Source: Rhodobiaceae bacterium UBA7804 (GTDB taxonomy: Bacteria; Pseudomonadota; Alphaproteobacteria; Parvibaculales; Parvibaculaceae). From it: 64,000 nt of DNA. Below are positions 51,606-59,944 of the stretch, piece by piece. The notes below the pieces were generated by a model. That model searched no databases. It saw only the letters and a list, made by a program, of their open reading frames with translations, and was not told where the DNA came from. The stretch is taken from NCBI GenBank assembly GCA_002480495.1, contig DLCG01000017.1:186473-250472 (forward strand). Direction: 5' to 3'. Numbering within the stretch: position 1 is the stretch's first letter; every line of letters starts with the position of its first letter. Both the position numbers and the translations under genes were made by a program.

Positions 51606-52394
51606 ATGAAAAGCCGACTAACCGGAAAACTCTATACGTCGACGGCGATATGCGCGGCGCTCGCCCTCAGCCTTTCTCTGGGCGCGCAGCAGACAATGGC
51701 CGCAGGCAGCGAGACAAACGCCCAAGCTCAGGCTCAGGCTCAGGCTCAGACTCCCGCCGCGAAGAGCAGCATCGAAACGACAGGTTCCATCTCCGCCGCG
51801 GATCATGCCGAAGCCGGTAAGGAAGCGCGGAACCTGATCGACGAGAGCTTGGCAAGCGTCGGACAGATGCGGCAGGACGAAGGCTTCCGGGAAGTCCTTT
51901 CTCGGGCCAAGGGCATCTACATTGTTCCGTAATATGGCAAGGGCGCCGCGATCATTGGCGGTGAAGGCGGCGCGGGCGTCGTTCTCGTCAAGCAGGACGG
52001 AGAGTGGAGCGATCCCGCCTTCTACAATTTCGGCGGCGTGAGCCTCGGCGCACAGGCCGGCGGCGAAGCGGGCGCGATGGCGTTCCTGCTCATGAGCGAT
52101 GACGCGGTCAACGCTTTCAAGAGTGGAAACAAGATCACGCTCGATGCCGATGCAGGCTTCACGATCGTCAACTGGTCCGGCGATGCGGAAGCGTCCTGGG
52201 GCAAGGCCGACGTCGTGACATGGTCCGACACCGAAGGTCTCTTTGGCGGTGCCTCGGTCGGCGTGACCGACATCAACTGGGATGACGATAGCAACATGGC
52301 GGTTTACGGCGCCGGGACGGACATGACCGCCATTCTCGAAGGCGAAGCCGAAACGGACGAAGCCGACGAATTGAAGGCGGCCCTTCCAGGCTAA
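51606..52394 (+). pseudogene. SYLF-domain lipid-binding protein, interrupted by an in-frame TAA
   Basis: An otherwise intact frame of 262 codons broken by TAA at 51930-51932. The N-terminal part has a signal peptide (ending QQTMAAG), a Gln-Ala repeat and RQDEGFREVLSRAKGIYIVP. After the stop, in the same frame, come YGKGAAIIGGEGGAGVVLVKQ, FYNFGGVSLGAQAGGEAGAM and LDADAGFTIVNWSGDAE, which complete a SYLF (Ysc84/BPSL1445-like) domain. A single C-to-T change of CAA (Gln) would explain the stop. Either it is a real nonsense mutation, a sequencing error, or translation is rescued. The family binds lipids and is often periplasmic. Confidence 0.8.
51726..51749 (+). repeat. Tandem hexamer repeat (GCTCAG x4)
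   Basis: Four exact copies of GCTCAG encode alternating Ala-Gln after the signal peptide of the SYLF gene. Changes in copy number would keep the reading frame. Confidence 0.85.
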
Positions 52395-52429
52395 GGCAAC
52401 GCGAGAGGAAAGAGACGGCGCGCCGGGTT

Positions 52430-52888
52430 TCAGGATCTGGCGCGCCGCTTTTCCTTCTGGATCGCATCTTCAAGCGCACGAAGAAAGCGCGATCGATCCT
52501 CGCGCGAGAAGGCCGGCCCGCCTCCCTTTGACTGGCCAGTCTCGCGCAGTTCTTTCATCAGGTCGCGCATGGCAAGCGCCATGCCGATACTGTCCGTGGT
52601 GAATGGCCGCCCGTCATGCCCAAGGACGGCCGCGCCTCTTTCGAGTGCGCGGGAAGCAAGCGGAATATCGCCGGTCACAACGATATCGCCCTGCCCCGCC
52701 CGTTCCGCGATCCAGTCATCCGCGGCGTCGGGGCCCTCCGGAACCACAACCTGCCGCACGAGCGGATGACCGGTAGGCCGCATGCCGCTATTGCTGACGA
52801 TATAGATACCAACCTCATGCCTTTCGGCAACGCGCACCACCTCTTCCTTGACGGGGCAAGCATCGGCATCGACATAGATTTCGGTCAT
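52430..52888 (-). CDS. YaiI/YqxD family protein (DUF188)
   Basis: A 152-residue PIN-like fold protein of the UPF0178/DUF188 family. It starts MTEIYVDADACPVKEEV, the family signature with paired acidic residues. GPDAADDWIAERAGQGDIVVTGDIPLASRALERGA follows, supplying the other conserved aspartates expected for a nuclease-like site. The cellular role is not known. The ATG at 52888 matches the family; the longer upstream frame overlaps the divergent flavoprotein gene. Confidence 0.92.
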   Translation of the reverse strand: MTEIYVDADACPVKEEVVRVAERHEVGIYIVSNSGMRPTGHPLVRQVVVPEGPDAADDWIAERAGQGDIVVTGDIPLASRALERGAAVLGHDGRPFTTDSIGMALAMRDLMKELRETGQSKGGGPAFSREDRSRFLRALEDAIQKEKRRARS

Positions 52889-52942
52889 GACATTCCGGTA
52901 TTCGTGACTGCTTTCGGGCGCGACCGATGATAGCTTCCCCAT

Positions 52943-54178
52943 GTGAACGACACTTCCGAAAAATCCTCTCCTCGCCCGCGTGCCGCCATTCTCGGCGGCG
53001 GACCTGCGGGACTCATGGCCGCGGAGCGGCTCGCACGTCTCGCCGATGTGCATGTCTTCGATTCCATGCCCTCATTTGGCCGGAAATTCCTTCTGGCCGG
53101 CAAAAGCGGTCTCAACATCACGCATGGCGAGCAGCTCGAGGCTTTTCTCGCACGTTTCGGCGAGGCGAGAACCTTACTGGAGCCCGCCCTCCGCGCTTTT
53201 CCGCCGAATGCCATCAGAGACTGGGCGGAAGCACTCGGAATCGAGACCTTCGAGGGAAGTTCGGGCCGAATATTTCCTGTGGCCATGAAGGCGTCGCCTC
53301 TTCTACGCGCCTGGCTCGCACGGCTTCGGGAGAGTGGCGTCTCCTTCCATGCGAGGCATGAATGGCAAGGCTGGACGGAAGACGGTGCGCTTCGCTTCGG
53401 GACACCCGACGGCGAAGCGACGTTTACGGCGGATGTGACCGTGCTCGCACTTGGCGGCGCAAGCTGGCCGCGTCTCGGCGCCGATGGAAGCTGGACACCG
53501 TTTCTGTCCGCGCGCGGCGTGGAGACAGCACCCTTCCGCCCGGCGAATTGCGGCTTCGACATACAATGGAGCGAACATCTGCTAGATCGCTTCGCAGGTT
53601 CGCCGCTCAAATCGATCTCTCTTTCCTTCTGCGGCCGGACCGTGAAAGGCGACTTCGTCGTCACGAAAACGGGGATCGAGGGAAGCGCCGTCTATGCCTT
53701 GTCCGCCGCGCTTCGCGATTCGCTTGAAGCCGGAGCGAATACGGTTCTCATGCTGGACCTTGCCCCGGACCGGACGCTCTCCCAGCTCGCATCTGCACTC
53801 TCGGCGCCGCGCGGGAAAACCTCGCTTGCGAACCATCTCAGAAAGAAGGCCGGAATCGACGGCGTGAAGGCCGCGCTGCTTCGCGAGATAGCCGGGAAAG
53901 CCTTGCTGGACGATCCGGCGAAACTTGCCCATGCGATCAAGAACCTGCCTCTGAGGCTGGATCGGCCGCGACCCATTGCCGAAGCAATCAGTGTCGCAGG
54001 CGGCATCGCGCTCAGCGAACTCGACGAAAGTTTCATGTTGAAGAAATGCGCAGGCGTTTTCGCCGCCGGTGAGATGCTCGACTGGGAGGCACCTACCGGC
54101 GGCTATCTTCTTTCGGCCTGCCTCGCGACCGGCCGGGCTGCGGGCGAGGGCGCAGCCCGTTGGCTCAGGCGTTCTTGA
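52943..54178 (+). CDS. BaiN/HI0933-like NAD(P)/FAD-dependent oxidoreductase
   Basis: A 411-residue flavoprotein. The FAD-binding fold reads AAILGGGPAGLMAAERLARLA, then FGRKFLLAGKSGLNITHGE (the GRKxxxSGxGRxN-like HI0933 motif in its TIGR03862-type form). The second flavin region near the C-terminus is CAGVFAAGEMLDWEAPTGGYLLSACLATGRAAG. Substrate unknown. The start is GTG at 52943; the ATG at 52941 is out of frame. It overlaps the convergent SDR by 14 bases. Confidence 0.85.
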   Translation: MNDTSEKSSPRPRAAILGGGPAGLMAAERLARLADVHVFDSMPSFGRKFLLAGKSGLNITHGEQLEAFLARFGEARTLLEPALRAFPPNAIRDWAEALGIETFEGSSGRIFPVAMKASPLLRAWLARLRESGVSFHARHEWQGWTEDGALRFGTPDGEATFTADVTVLALGGASWPRLGADGSWTPFLSARGVETAPFRPANCGFDIQWSEHLLDRFAGSPLKSISLSFCGRTVKGDFVVTKTGIEGSAVYALSAALRDSLEAGANTVLMLDLAPDRTLSQLASALSAPRGKTSLANHLRKKAGIDGVKAALLREIAGKALLDDPAKLAHAIKNLPLRLDRPRPIAEAISVAGGIALSELDESFMLKKCAGVFAAGEMLDWEAPTGGYLLSACLATGRAAGEGAARWLRRS

Positions 54179-54944
54179 CGAGCATGCCGCCATCGACCGG
54201 GATGGCCACACCATTGAGATAGGACGAGGCAGGCAACACGACGCTCAGCGTCACATGTGCAACTTCTTCCGGAAACCCATATCGCCGCAGAGGCACGCGG
54301 CGCTTGGCGAAGATTTCCTTGTGCTCGTCCGGTATCTCCTGCGTGATGCCGGTGCGAATGGGGCCGGGGCAGATGCAATTCGCCGTCACGCCTTCGCGGC
54401 CAAGCTCCACCGCAAGCGCCCGCGTGAGGCCGATGACGCCGTGCTTTGCCGCCACATAGGGCGAATTGCCGGGCGTTGCGCCGAAACCTTCCGTCGACGC
54501 CACATTGACGATCCGCCCCTCACCCGACTTTTTGAGCATGGGCAGCGCCGCACGAACGAAGCGCATGTGCGCGGTGAGCATCACATCGAGCGCGAGCGCC
54601 CATGTATCTTCGTAGCCGGGTTCGCCGATCCCGTGGAAGGTCGCAAGCCCCGCGTTGTTGACAAGGATGTCGAGCCCGCCGAAACGCTCCCCGACCTCCT
54701 TTACGACGCGGACAATACCCTCCCCGTCGGCAACATCGAGCGCCCATCCCGCCGCTTCACCGTCGGCGGCTTCGATCTCCTTCACCACCGCATCCACGCG
54801 GTCCTGCTTCAGATCGATCACGGCAACTTTCGCGCCTTCGTCCGCGAAGACATGCGCGGTGGCACGACCCATGCCGCTCGCCGCCCCCGTAACGAGCGCG
54901 ACCTTACCCCTGATCGAGCGGCTGAGTTTCCTGACGGGTTCCAT
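54165..54944 (-). CDS. SDR family oxidoreductase
   Basis: A 259-residue classical short-chain dehydrogenase. Cofactor loop TGAASGMG (near residue 19), NNAG at 96-99, and the catalytic triad Ser150, Tyr163, Lys167 (SPYVAAKHG) are complete. C-terminal YLNGVAIPVDGGM is typical. The acid after the second strand (VIDLKQDR) suggests NAD(H). Substrate unknown; 3-hydroxyacyl or alcohol oxidation is plausible. The 3' end overlaps the flavoprotein gene on the opposite strand. Confidence 0.9.
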   Translation of the reverse strand: MEPVRKLSRSIRGKVALVTGAASGMGRATAHVFADEGAKVAVIDLKQDRVDAVVKEIEAADGEAAGWALDVADGEGIVRVVKEVGERFGGLDILVNNAGLATFHGIGEPGYEDTWALALDVMLTAHMRFVRAALPMLKKSGEGRIVNVASTEGFGATPGNSPYVAAKHGVIGLTRALAVELGREGVTANCICPGPIRTGITQEIPDEHKEIFAKRRVPLRRYGFPEEVAHVTLSVVLPASSYLNGVAIPVDGGMLVKNA

Positions 54945-55086
54945 GGGTCGTCTCCTCTTTCCGATGCTTTCGTTCGCGCAAGAGTAGCCAAACCGCAGAA
55001 CACAAGCGAGATTGAACCTCGGTTCATTTCGCGCGTTTCATCGAAGTTCCGCGCTTCCCTTGCGGCAGCCATTTCGAGGAACTGTC

Positions 55087-55515
55087 ATGATCATCACGCT
55101 GGAACGGGCAATCGCAATCGCCGCGCTCGCTCATGAGGGAGAGCGGGACAGGAAGACCGGCGAGCCCTACATTTTCCATGTGATGCGCGTGACGATGTCC
55201 ATGACGAACGATAAGGAGCGGATCGTCGCGGCGCTTCATGATGTCGTCGAACATGTGGAGGGGTGGACTTTCGAACGTCTTCGGGAGGCGGCCGTGCCCG
55301 AAGAGATTGTTGCGGCAGTCGATGCGCTGACACGCCGCGAAGGCGAAGACTACCTCGACTTCGCCCGCCGCGCCGCAGCAAACCCGCTGGCACGCGCGGT
55401 AAAAATCGCGGACCTGCAGGACAATCTTGAAGCCACGCTGCGAAGCGCGCCAGCGCATGAGCGGGAGGAGAAAGCGCAGAAATACCGCGCCGCGCTGCGC
55501 CTCATCGGTGTGTGA
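55087..55515 (+). CDS. Stand-alone HD-domain hydrolase, (p)ppGpp-hydrolase-like (MESH1 type)
   Basis: A 142-residue single HD domain. The metal ligands expected for the RelA/SpoT hydrolase half are present: His31 (YIFHVMRV), His51-Asp52 (ALHDVVEH) and Asp109 (VKIADLQDNLEA). There is no synthetase, TGS or ACT domain. Small proteins of this kind hydrolyse (p)ppGpp in other organisms, or NADPH in animals. The ATG at 55087 (MIITLERAIAIAALAHEG) fits the fold. It is a single gene here; activity is inferred from motifs. Confidence 0.78.
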   Translation: MIITLERAIAIAALAHEGERDRKTGEPYIFHVMRVTMSMTNDKERIVAALHDVVEHVEGWTFERLREAAVPEEIVAAVDALTRREGEDYLDFARRAAANPLARAVKIADLQDNLEATLRSAPAHEREEKAQKYRAALRLIGV

Positions 55516-55649
55516 CGGAGACATGACGGTCCATTGCGGTCCGCGACACCGTTTCCTGTTGTACAGCCGCCCGGCAATGACGGAGACTGGGTTTCCGGAC
55601 AACGGCCCTTTCACAGGCCACCGGCCTTTCCAGAAGACAGGAGGACCCT

Positions 55650-55916
55650 TTGTCTGCACGTGTGTTCTTCGGTCTGGCTGCGCTCGGCGCCGCAGCAGCG
55701 GGCGCCGTCGTTTTCGGACCTGCCGTCGCGCCGGCCCTCGCCCGCGCAGCAAAGCCCGCTGCGAAGACCGCCGCGAAGACTGCGGCAATCCTCGCCGAGC
55801 GGATGAGCGAGGCCGTTGCGGAAGTGATCGAAATCGTGGAGGACGCCTATGCCGAGGCAGAAGCCGAACTCGCCGAAGGCCGGACAGGCAGTGCACGGAA
55901 CCAAGGAAAAGGCTGA
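55650..55916 (+). CDS. Small DUF5132-like protein
   Basis: An 88-residue protein: a hydrophobic N-terminus (FFGLAALGAAAAGAVVFGPAVAPALARA), a lysine-rich AKPAAKTAAKTAAILAERM stretch, then an acidic helix (EAVAEVIEIVEDAYAEAEAELAEG). This shape is like DUF5132 proteins found near metal ATPases. The start is TTG at 55650, eight bases after CAGGAGGA. It overlaps the next gene by 68 bases in a different frame. Confidence 0.6.
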   Translation: MSARVFFGLAALGAAAAGAVVFGPAVAPALARAAKPAAKTAAKTAAILAERMSEAVAEVIEIVEDAYAEAEAELAEGRTGSARNQGKG

Positions 55917-56448
55917 CGCTGCCGAAGGGCCCGAAAACAAGGACGCCTCTCCCCTCCCGGCAATACTCGAACATCTCACGGCGGAGCGGGCGCGGCTACG
56001 CCTTCCCAAGCTGAGGCGAGATCGCGACGCCTTCGACCGCCTCGCCACCGCGACGGCGGCTCTTCCCGGCGTGCAGGCCGTGGAGGCAAACCCGCTCACG
56101 GCCGGAATGCTGATCCGTCACGGCGGCGACTTCGCTGCCATCGCCGTCGCGGCCAAGGCAGCGGGGCTCTTCAGCCTCGAAGAAGCCGAGCGCGCGCCCG
56201 ACATGCTGAAGGAACTGCGCGCCCGTATGAAGCACCTCGAACGGGGACTTCGGCAACACTCGGAGGGCGCGCTCGACATCAACTCGGCAAGCTTTCTCTT
56301 TTTTGCCGCGGTGGGCGCCGTTCAGCTTGCGCGCGGCCGGGTAGCGATGCCCGCCCTCACCGCCTTCTGGTACGCGATGAACGCGCTCCGCACCGCTTCG
56401 TTCGACGAAGCAAGGCCCAAAGACGGAAAGAAGCGGAAGAAGCGCTAA
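55849..56448 (+). CDS. HMA-like domain protein next to the P-type ATPase
   Basis: A 199-residue protein. Residues 50-100 (RARLRLPKLRRDRDAFDRLA, LPGVQAVEANPLTAGMLIRHGG) resemble the HMA_2 ferredoxin-like domain, but without the CxxC metal site. The C-terminal part has one hydrophobic helix (ASFLFFAAVGAVQLARG) and a basic tail KKRKKR. The same domain type is found at the N-terminus of the convergent ATPase. Its TAA overlaps the ATPase stop. The function may be to assist or regulate that pump. Confidence 0.6.
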   Translation: MPRQKPNSPKAGQAVHGTKEKADAAEGPENKDASPLPAILEHLTAERARLRLPKLRRDRDAFDRLATATAALPGVQAVEANPLTAGMLIRHGGDFAAIAVAAKAAGLFSLEEAERAPDMLKELRARMKHLERGLRQHSEGALDINSASFLFFAAVGAVQLARGRVAMPALTAFWYAMNALRTASFDEARPKDGKKRKKR

Positions 56449-59400
56449 GTACCGTCTGCAGTCGTCCGGCGGGCCAGCAGAAATTCGTTTCCTGCAAAGG
56501 AAGCGGCCATCATCGCGCCGATCACGGCAACATCGACAATGCCCACCGGTGCGAGACCGAGCAGCCGCCTGAGCGGCGGTACGGCAAGCGGCAGAATCTG
56601 GAGAACGCCTGCAGCCGCCAGCGTCGCGTTCAGATGGGGGTTGCCGAAAAGTTCGGCGCCACCCACTCCGTGAAAACGGTCATGACGGCAAGACAGCGCA
56701 TGAAGGAGCTGCGCCCCGACCAGCGTCGAGAAGGTGAGGCTGCGCGTGCGCGGACCCGGTCCGTAGCGCATGAGGCCGAAACCATGTGCGCCGAGCGCCG
56801 CGGCGGAGATGATCGCCGATTCGCTTGCAAGCATGCGGTAGTAGTCGGGCGTGAACATGGGCGTAGCCGGATCACGCGGCGGTATGGACATGATGCCCTG
56901 CTCCGGCGCTTCGAGCGCAAGGCCGATCGCAGGGAGAATGTCGGTGACGAGATTGATCCAGAAGATTTCCATCGGCGACTCGAGTTGATCGGCCGGTATC
57001 AGCGTCTCCGCCGCAATGACACCGATCTCCGACAGATTCGTCGCAAGCAGGAAATGGATCGCCTTGCGAATATTGGCATAGATTGCACGACCCTGCGCGA
57101 TACCGGCTCCAAGCGTGGTGAGGTCGTCGTCGCGGATGACGACATCGGCAACCTCGCGTGCGGACTGCGCGCCGTCGCGGCCCATGGCGATGCCGACATC
57201 TGCCGCCCTGAGCGCCGGCCCGTCATTGATGCCATCCCCCGTCATGCCGACGCGCCAGCCGCCTGCCTGCAGCGCGCGAACGATCTCCAGCTTGCGCACG
57301 GGGCTTACGCGAGCGAAGACGTGGCCCTCGGCCACAGCACGCCTGAAGGCCTCGTCGTCCAGCCCGTCGAGCCGCGCGGTATCGACGACGACGGGTTCCG
57401 CGCCCCCGGCAAGTCCAACCTCGCGCGCAATCGCCCGCGCCGTCGCCGGCTGGTCGCCCGTGATCATGACGGTGCGTATCCCCGCGCGGTGGAACTCTGT
57501 CATCAGGTCCGCCATCCCGCCGCGCAGAGGATCCTTCATGGCGACGAGCCCCAGCCAGACAAGGTCGTGCGGTTCTTCCGGATCGATGGCCGCGTCGTGA
57601 CTATAGGCGAGGCCGAGAACGCGGAGCCCCTCGCCTGCCAGTCTCTCGTTCTCGGCAAGGATCGTCTCGCGGTCCTTGCCCGTGAGAGCGGCAAAGCTTC
57701 CGTCCACTTCCATCAACCGGCACCGCTCCAGCACCTGGTCGGGGCTGCCCTTGACGGCCAGGGAAATCTTCTCTTCCGACAACCTGTGATGAAGCGACAC
57801 CATGAACTTGCGCTTCTCCGTGCGATAGATGACGCAGTCAACGGGATTATCGGCACGAACCGCCGCCACATCGACACCGCCGCGAAGGGCGAGGTCGACG
57901 AGTGCCGTCTCGGTCGGCGAGCCTTGGAAACTTGGTCCCCCTTCGCCGCTCACTATCTTCACTTCCGAACAGAGCGCAGCGACTTCGAGGAACTTCTTCA
58001 TCTCATGGCGCCGAAGGTCCGCCCTGCCGTCTTCAGTCCCGAACCCGTCGACTCCGAGATGCCATGACCTGCCGCCAACGAAAAGACTTTCCACCGTCAT
58101 GCTGTTTCGTGTGAGCGTTCCGGTCTTGTCGAAGCAGAGGACATTAAGCGAGCCGAGGCCTTCGACGGCGTCGAGCCGGCGCACGAGCACGTTCTTGCGC
58201 TTGAGTTCCCTCAGACCGATGGCGAGCGTCGAGGTGGCGATGGCCGGCAATCCCTCCGGCACGGCGGCAACGGCGAGCGCCACCGCGCTTTTCAGCATCG
58301 GCATCGTGCCGAGGCCGCGTGCAACACCGAGCGCGAAGACGCCGCCGCATACGCCGAGCGAGAGAAGGACAAGATGGCGTCCCATCCTCTCGAGCTCGCG
58401 CTCTATGGGCGTCTGTGGCGCATGCGCCTCGCCTGTCAGAGCCTGAATGCGCCCGATTTCGGTCGCCGCGCCCGTCGCGACCACGATGGCAAGGCCGCTG
58501 CCGCCGTCGACCACCGTACCGCGGAAGACACAATTCGACCTCTCGCCGATCGGCGCGCGCTGATCGGCGAGAGATCCAGCATATTTGGCGACCGGCAGGC
58601 TTTCGCCGGTGAGCGAGGATTCATCGACAGTGAGGCCGATGGCCTCGATGATGCGCGCATCTGCGCGGACGAAGGTGCCGGGCGTGAGAACCAGAATGTC
58701 ACCCGGTACGACTTCTCGCGAGGGAATGTCGCTGACTTCGCCATCTCGCCGCACCAGTACGCGGTGTTCGCCCTGGCCCGTAATGTCGCGGATGGTCTTC
58801 TCCGCCCCCGTTTCCATCGCGTACCCGATGCCGCCATTTGCAGCGATAACGCCGAGCGTAACCAGCGCATCGAGCGGACTGCCCGTGCCGAGGGAAATCA
58901 GCGAGGAACCGCCGAGGAGCGCGACTGGCAGATTTTTGAACTGATCGAGAAGCATCGCGAGCTCAGACCTCGGGCCGGCGATGGGAACCTCATTCGGTCC
59001 AAAGCGTGCGAGCCGCAACGCCGCCTCATCCGCCGTGAGACCGTGACGCCCGCTTTCGAACAACGCGACGATCTCTTCGAGATCACGGATGTGCCAATCC
59101 GCTTCTCCGGAGGCAGGCGACATGTCCTCGTCAGCAGAGCGAGCGGCGAGAGGGCTGTTCTTTCCCGTGAGAAGGTGCTCGACGCGACCCGCAATCTCGG
59201 CGTGCTCAAGGGCCGGATCGAACTCGACGAGAAGAGTGCCAGTCCGAATGTCGGCGGCAAGACGGCGTATGGCGACGTCGCGGGAGAGGCCGTGCTCGAG
59301 CAACGCCTTGATCTTTCGCGAACGATAGAGACGCGGGACAGCGAGCCTTACGCGACCGGGCACCGCGTCATGTTGGACAAGGACCATGCATGCGCCGTCG

Positions 59401-59459
59401 CCGCCTGAACCGACATGCGTCTTGCGCCCGACGCGGGAATGGCTCCGCGCGCCTTCCAT
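56445..59459 (-). CDS. Cation-transporting P-type ATPase (P2/calcium type) with N-terminal HMA-like domain
   Basis: A 1004-residue pump. Residues 25-95 (GRVRLAVPRLYRSRKIKALLEH, RTGTLLVEFDPALEH) form an HMA_2-like domain lacking CxxC. Then the P2-type core: DLEEIVALFESGRHGLTADEAALRL, VDESSLTGESLPV, the membrane site AAVPEGLPAIATSTL (PEGLPA, not the CPC of copper pumps), DKTGTLTRNSM, and MTGDGINDGPALRAADVG. The C-terminal helices (about residues 840-1000) complete a ten-helix topology. Ca2+ or Mn2+ export is likely; the cation is not proven. The start at 59459 follows GGAGAGCATTTCG; an internal ATG at 59387 has no such site. Confidence 0.88.
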   Translation of the reverse strand: MEGARSHSRVGRKTHVGSGGDGACMVLVQHDAVPGRVRLAVPRLYRSRKIKALLEHGLSRDVAIRRLAADIRTGTLLVEFDPALEHAEIAGRVEHLLTGKNSPLAARSADEDMSPASGEADWHIRDLEEIVALFESGRHGLTADEAALRLARFGPNEVPIAGPRSELAMLLDQFKNLPVALLGGSSLISLGTGSPLDALVTLGVIAANGGIGYAMETGAEKTIRDITGQGEHRVLVRRDGEVSDIPSREVVPGDILVLTPGTFVRADARIIEAIGLTVDESSLTGESLPVAKYAGSLADQRAPIGERSNCVFRGTVVDGGSGLAIVVATGAATEIGRIQALTGEAHAPQTPIERELERMGRHLVLLSLGVCGGVFALGVARGLGTMPMLKSAVALAVAAVPEGLPAIATSTLAIGLRELKRKNVLVRRLDAVEGLGSLNVLCFDKTGTLTRNSMTVESLFVGGRSWHLGVDGFGTEDGRADLRRHEMKKFLEVAALCSEVKIVSGEGGPSFQGSPTETALVDLALRGGVDVAAVRADNPVDCVIYRTEKRKFMVSLHHRLSEEKISLAVKGSPDQVLERCRLMEVDGSFAALTGKDRETILAENERLAGEGLRVLGLAYSHDAAIDPEEPHDLVWLGLVAMKDPLRGGMADLMTEFHRAGIRTVMITGDQPATARAIAREVGLAGGAEPVVVDTARLDGLDDEAFRRAVAEGHVFARVSPVRKLEIVRALQAGGWRVGMTGDGINDGPALRAADVGIAMGRDGAQSAREVADVVIRDDDLTTLGAGIAQGRAIYANIRKAIHFLLATNLSEIGVIAAETLIPADQLESPMEIFWINLVTDILPAIGLALEAPEQGIMSIPPRDPATPMFTPDYYRMLASESAIISAAALGAHGFGLMRYGPGPRTRSLTFSTLVGAQLLHALSCRHDRFHGVGGAELFGNPHLNATLAAAGVLQILPLAVPPLRRLLGLAPVGIVDVAVIGAMMAASFAGNEFLLARRTTADGT

Positions 59460-59564
59460 CGAAATGCTCTCCGCTCGAGGTCTCGCCTGCGCCAGACTAG
59501 CTGAAGGCGCGAGGGAACACGACAGGCGGATCCAGAGACAAAGAGTCGCTATGTCGGTTTTGTG

Positions 59565-59771
59565 TCACTCCAGCGTGAATGCAAGTTTCAGCTTCACCTG
59601 ATAGTGAGCGACCTTGCCGTTCTCGATATGGCCGCGCGTTTCGATCACTTCGAACCATCTCAATTCCCGAAGCGTCTTGCTTGCCTTTTCTATGGCACCG
59701 CCGATCGCCGCCTCGATGCTCTCCGGCGACGAACCCACGACTTCAATGACCCTGTAAACATTATCCGACAT
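59565..59771 (-). CDS. Dodecin family flavin-binding protein
   Basis: A 68-residue dodecin: MSDNVYRVIEVVGSSPESIEAAIGGAIEKASKTL, then RELRWFEVIETRGHI. Trp39 and Gln58 are the flavin-stacking and binding residues. Dodecins form 12-mers that store riboflavin or FMN. It is divergent from the nfeD-slipin operon. Confidence 0.95.
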   Translation of the reverse strand: MSDNVYRVIEVVGSSPESIEAAIGGAIEKASKTLRELRWFEVIETRGHIENGKVAHYQVKLKLAFTLE

Positions 59772-59944
59772 GAAATTCCTCCTTTTTTCGACATCTGACT
59801 CGCCTCGCTGAAGAAAAGTGGAATTCCGGCAAGCCCCGGCAAGGCCGGTGAACTTGCCGGGGTGGAAATCATGGCCATTCCGGTCAGGCTTTGGCAGACT
59901 GTTCCCTTATCTGCGACACGGCACCGGATCACGGGAGGAACCGA

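Noticed and set aside
51726..51749. Phase-variable repeat
   Set aside because: The unit is six bases, so slippage would not shift the frame; it does not explain the downstream stop codon.
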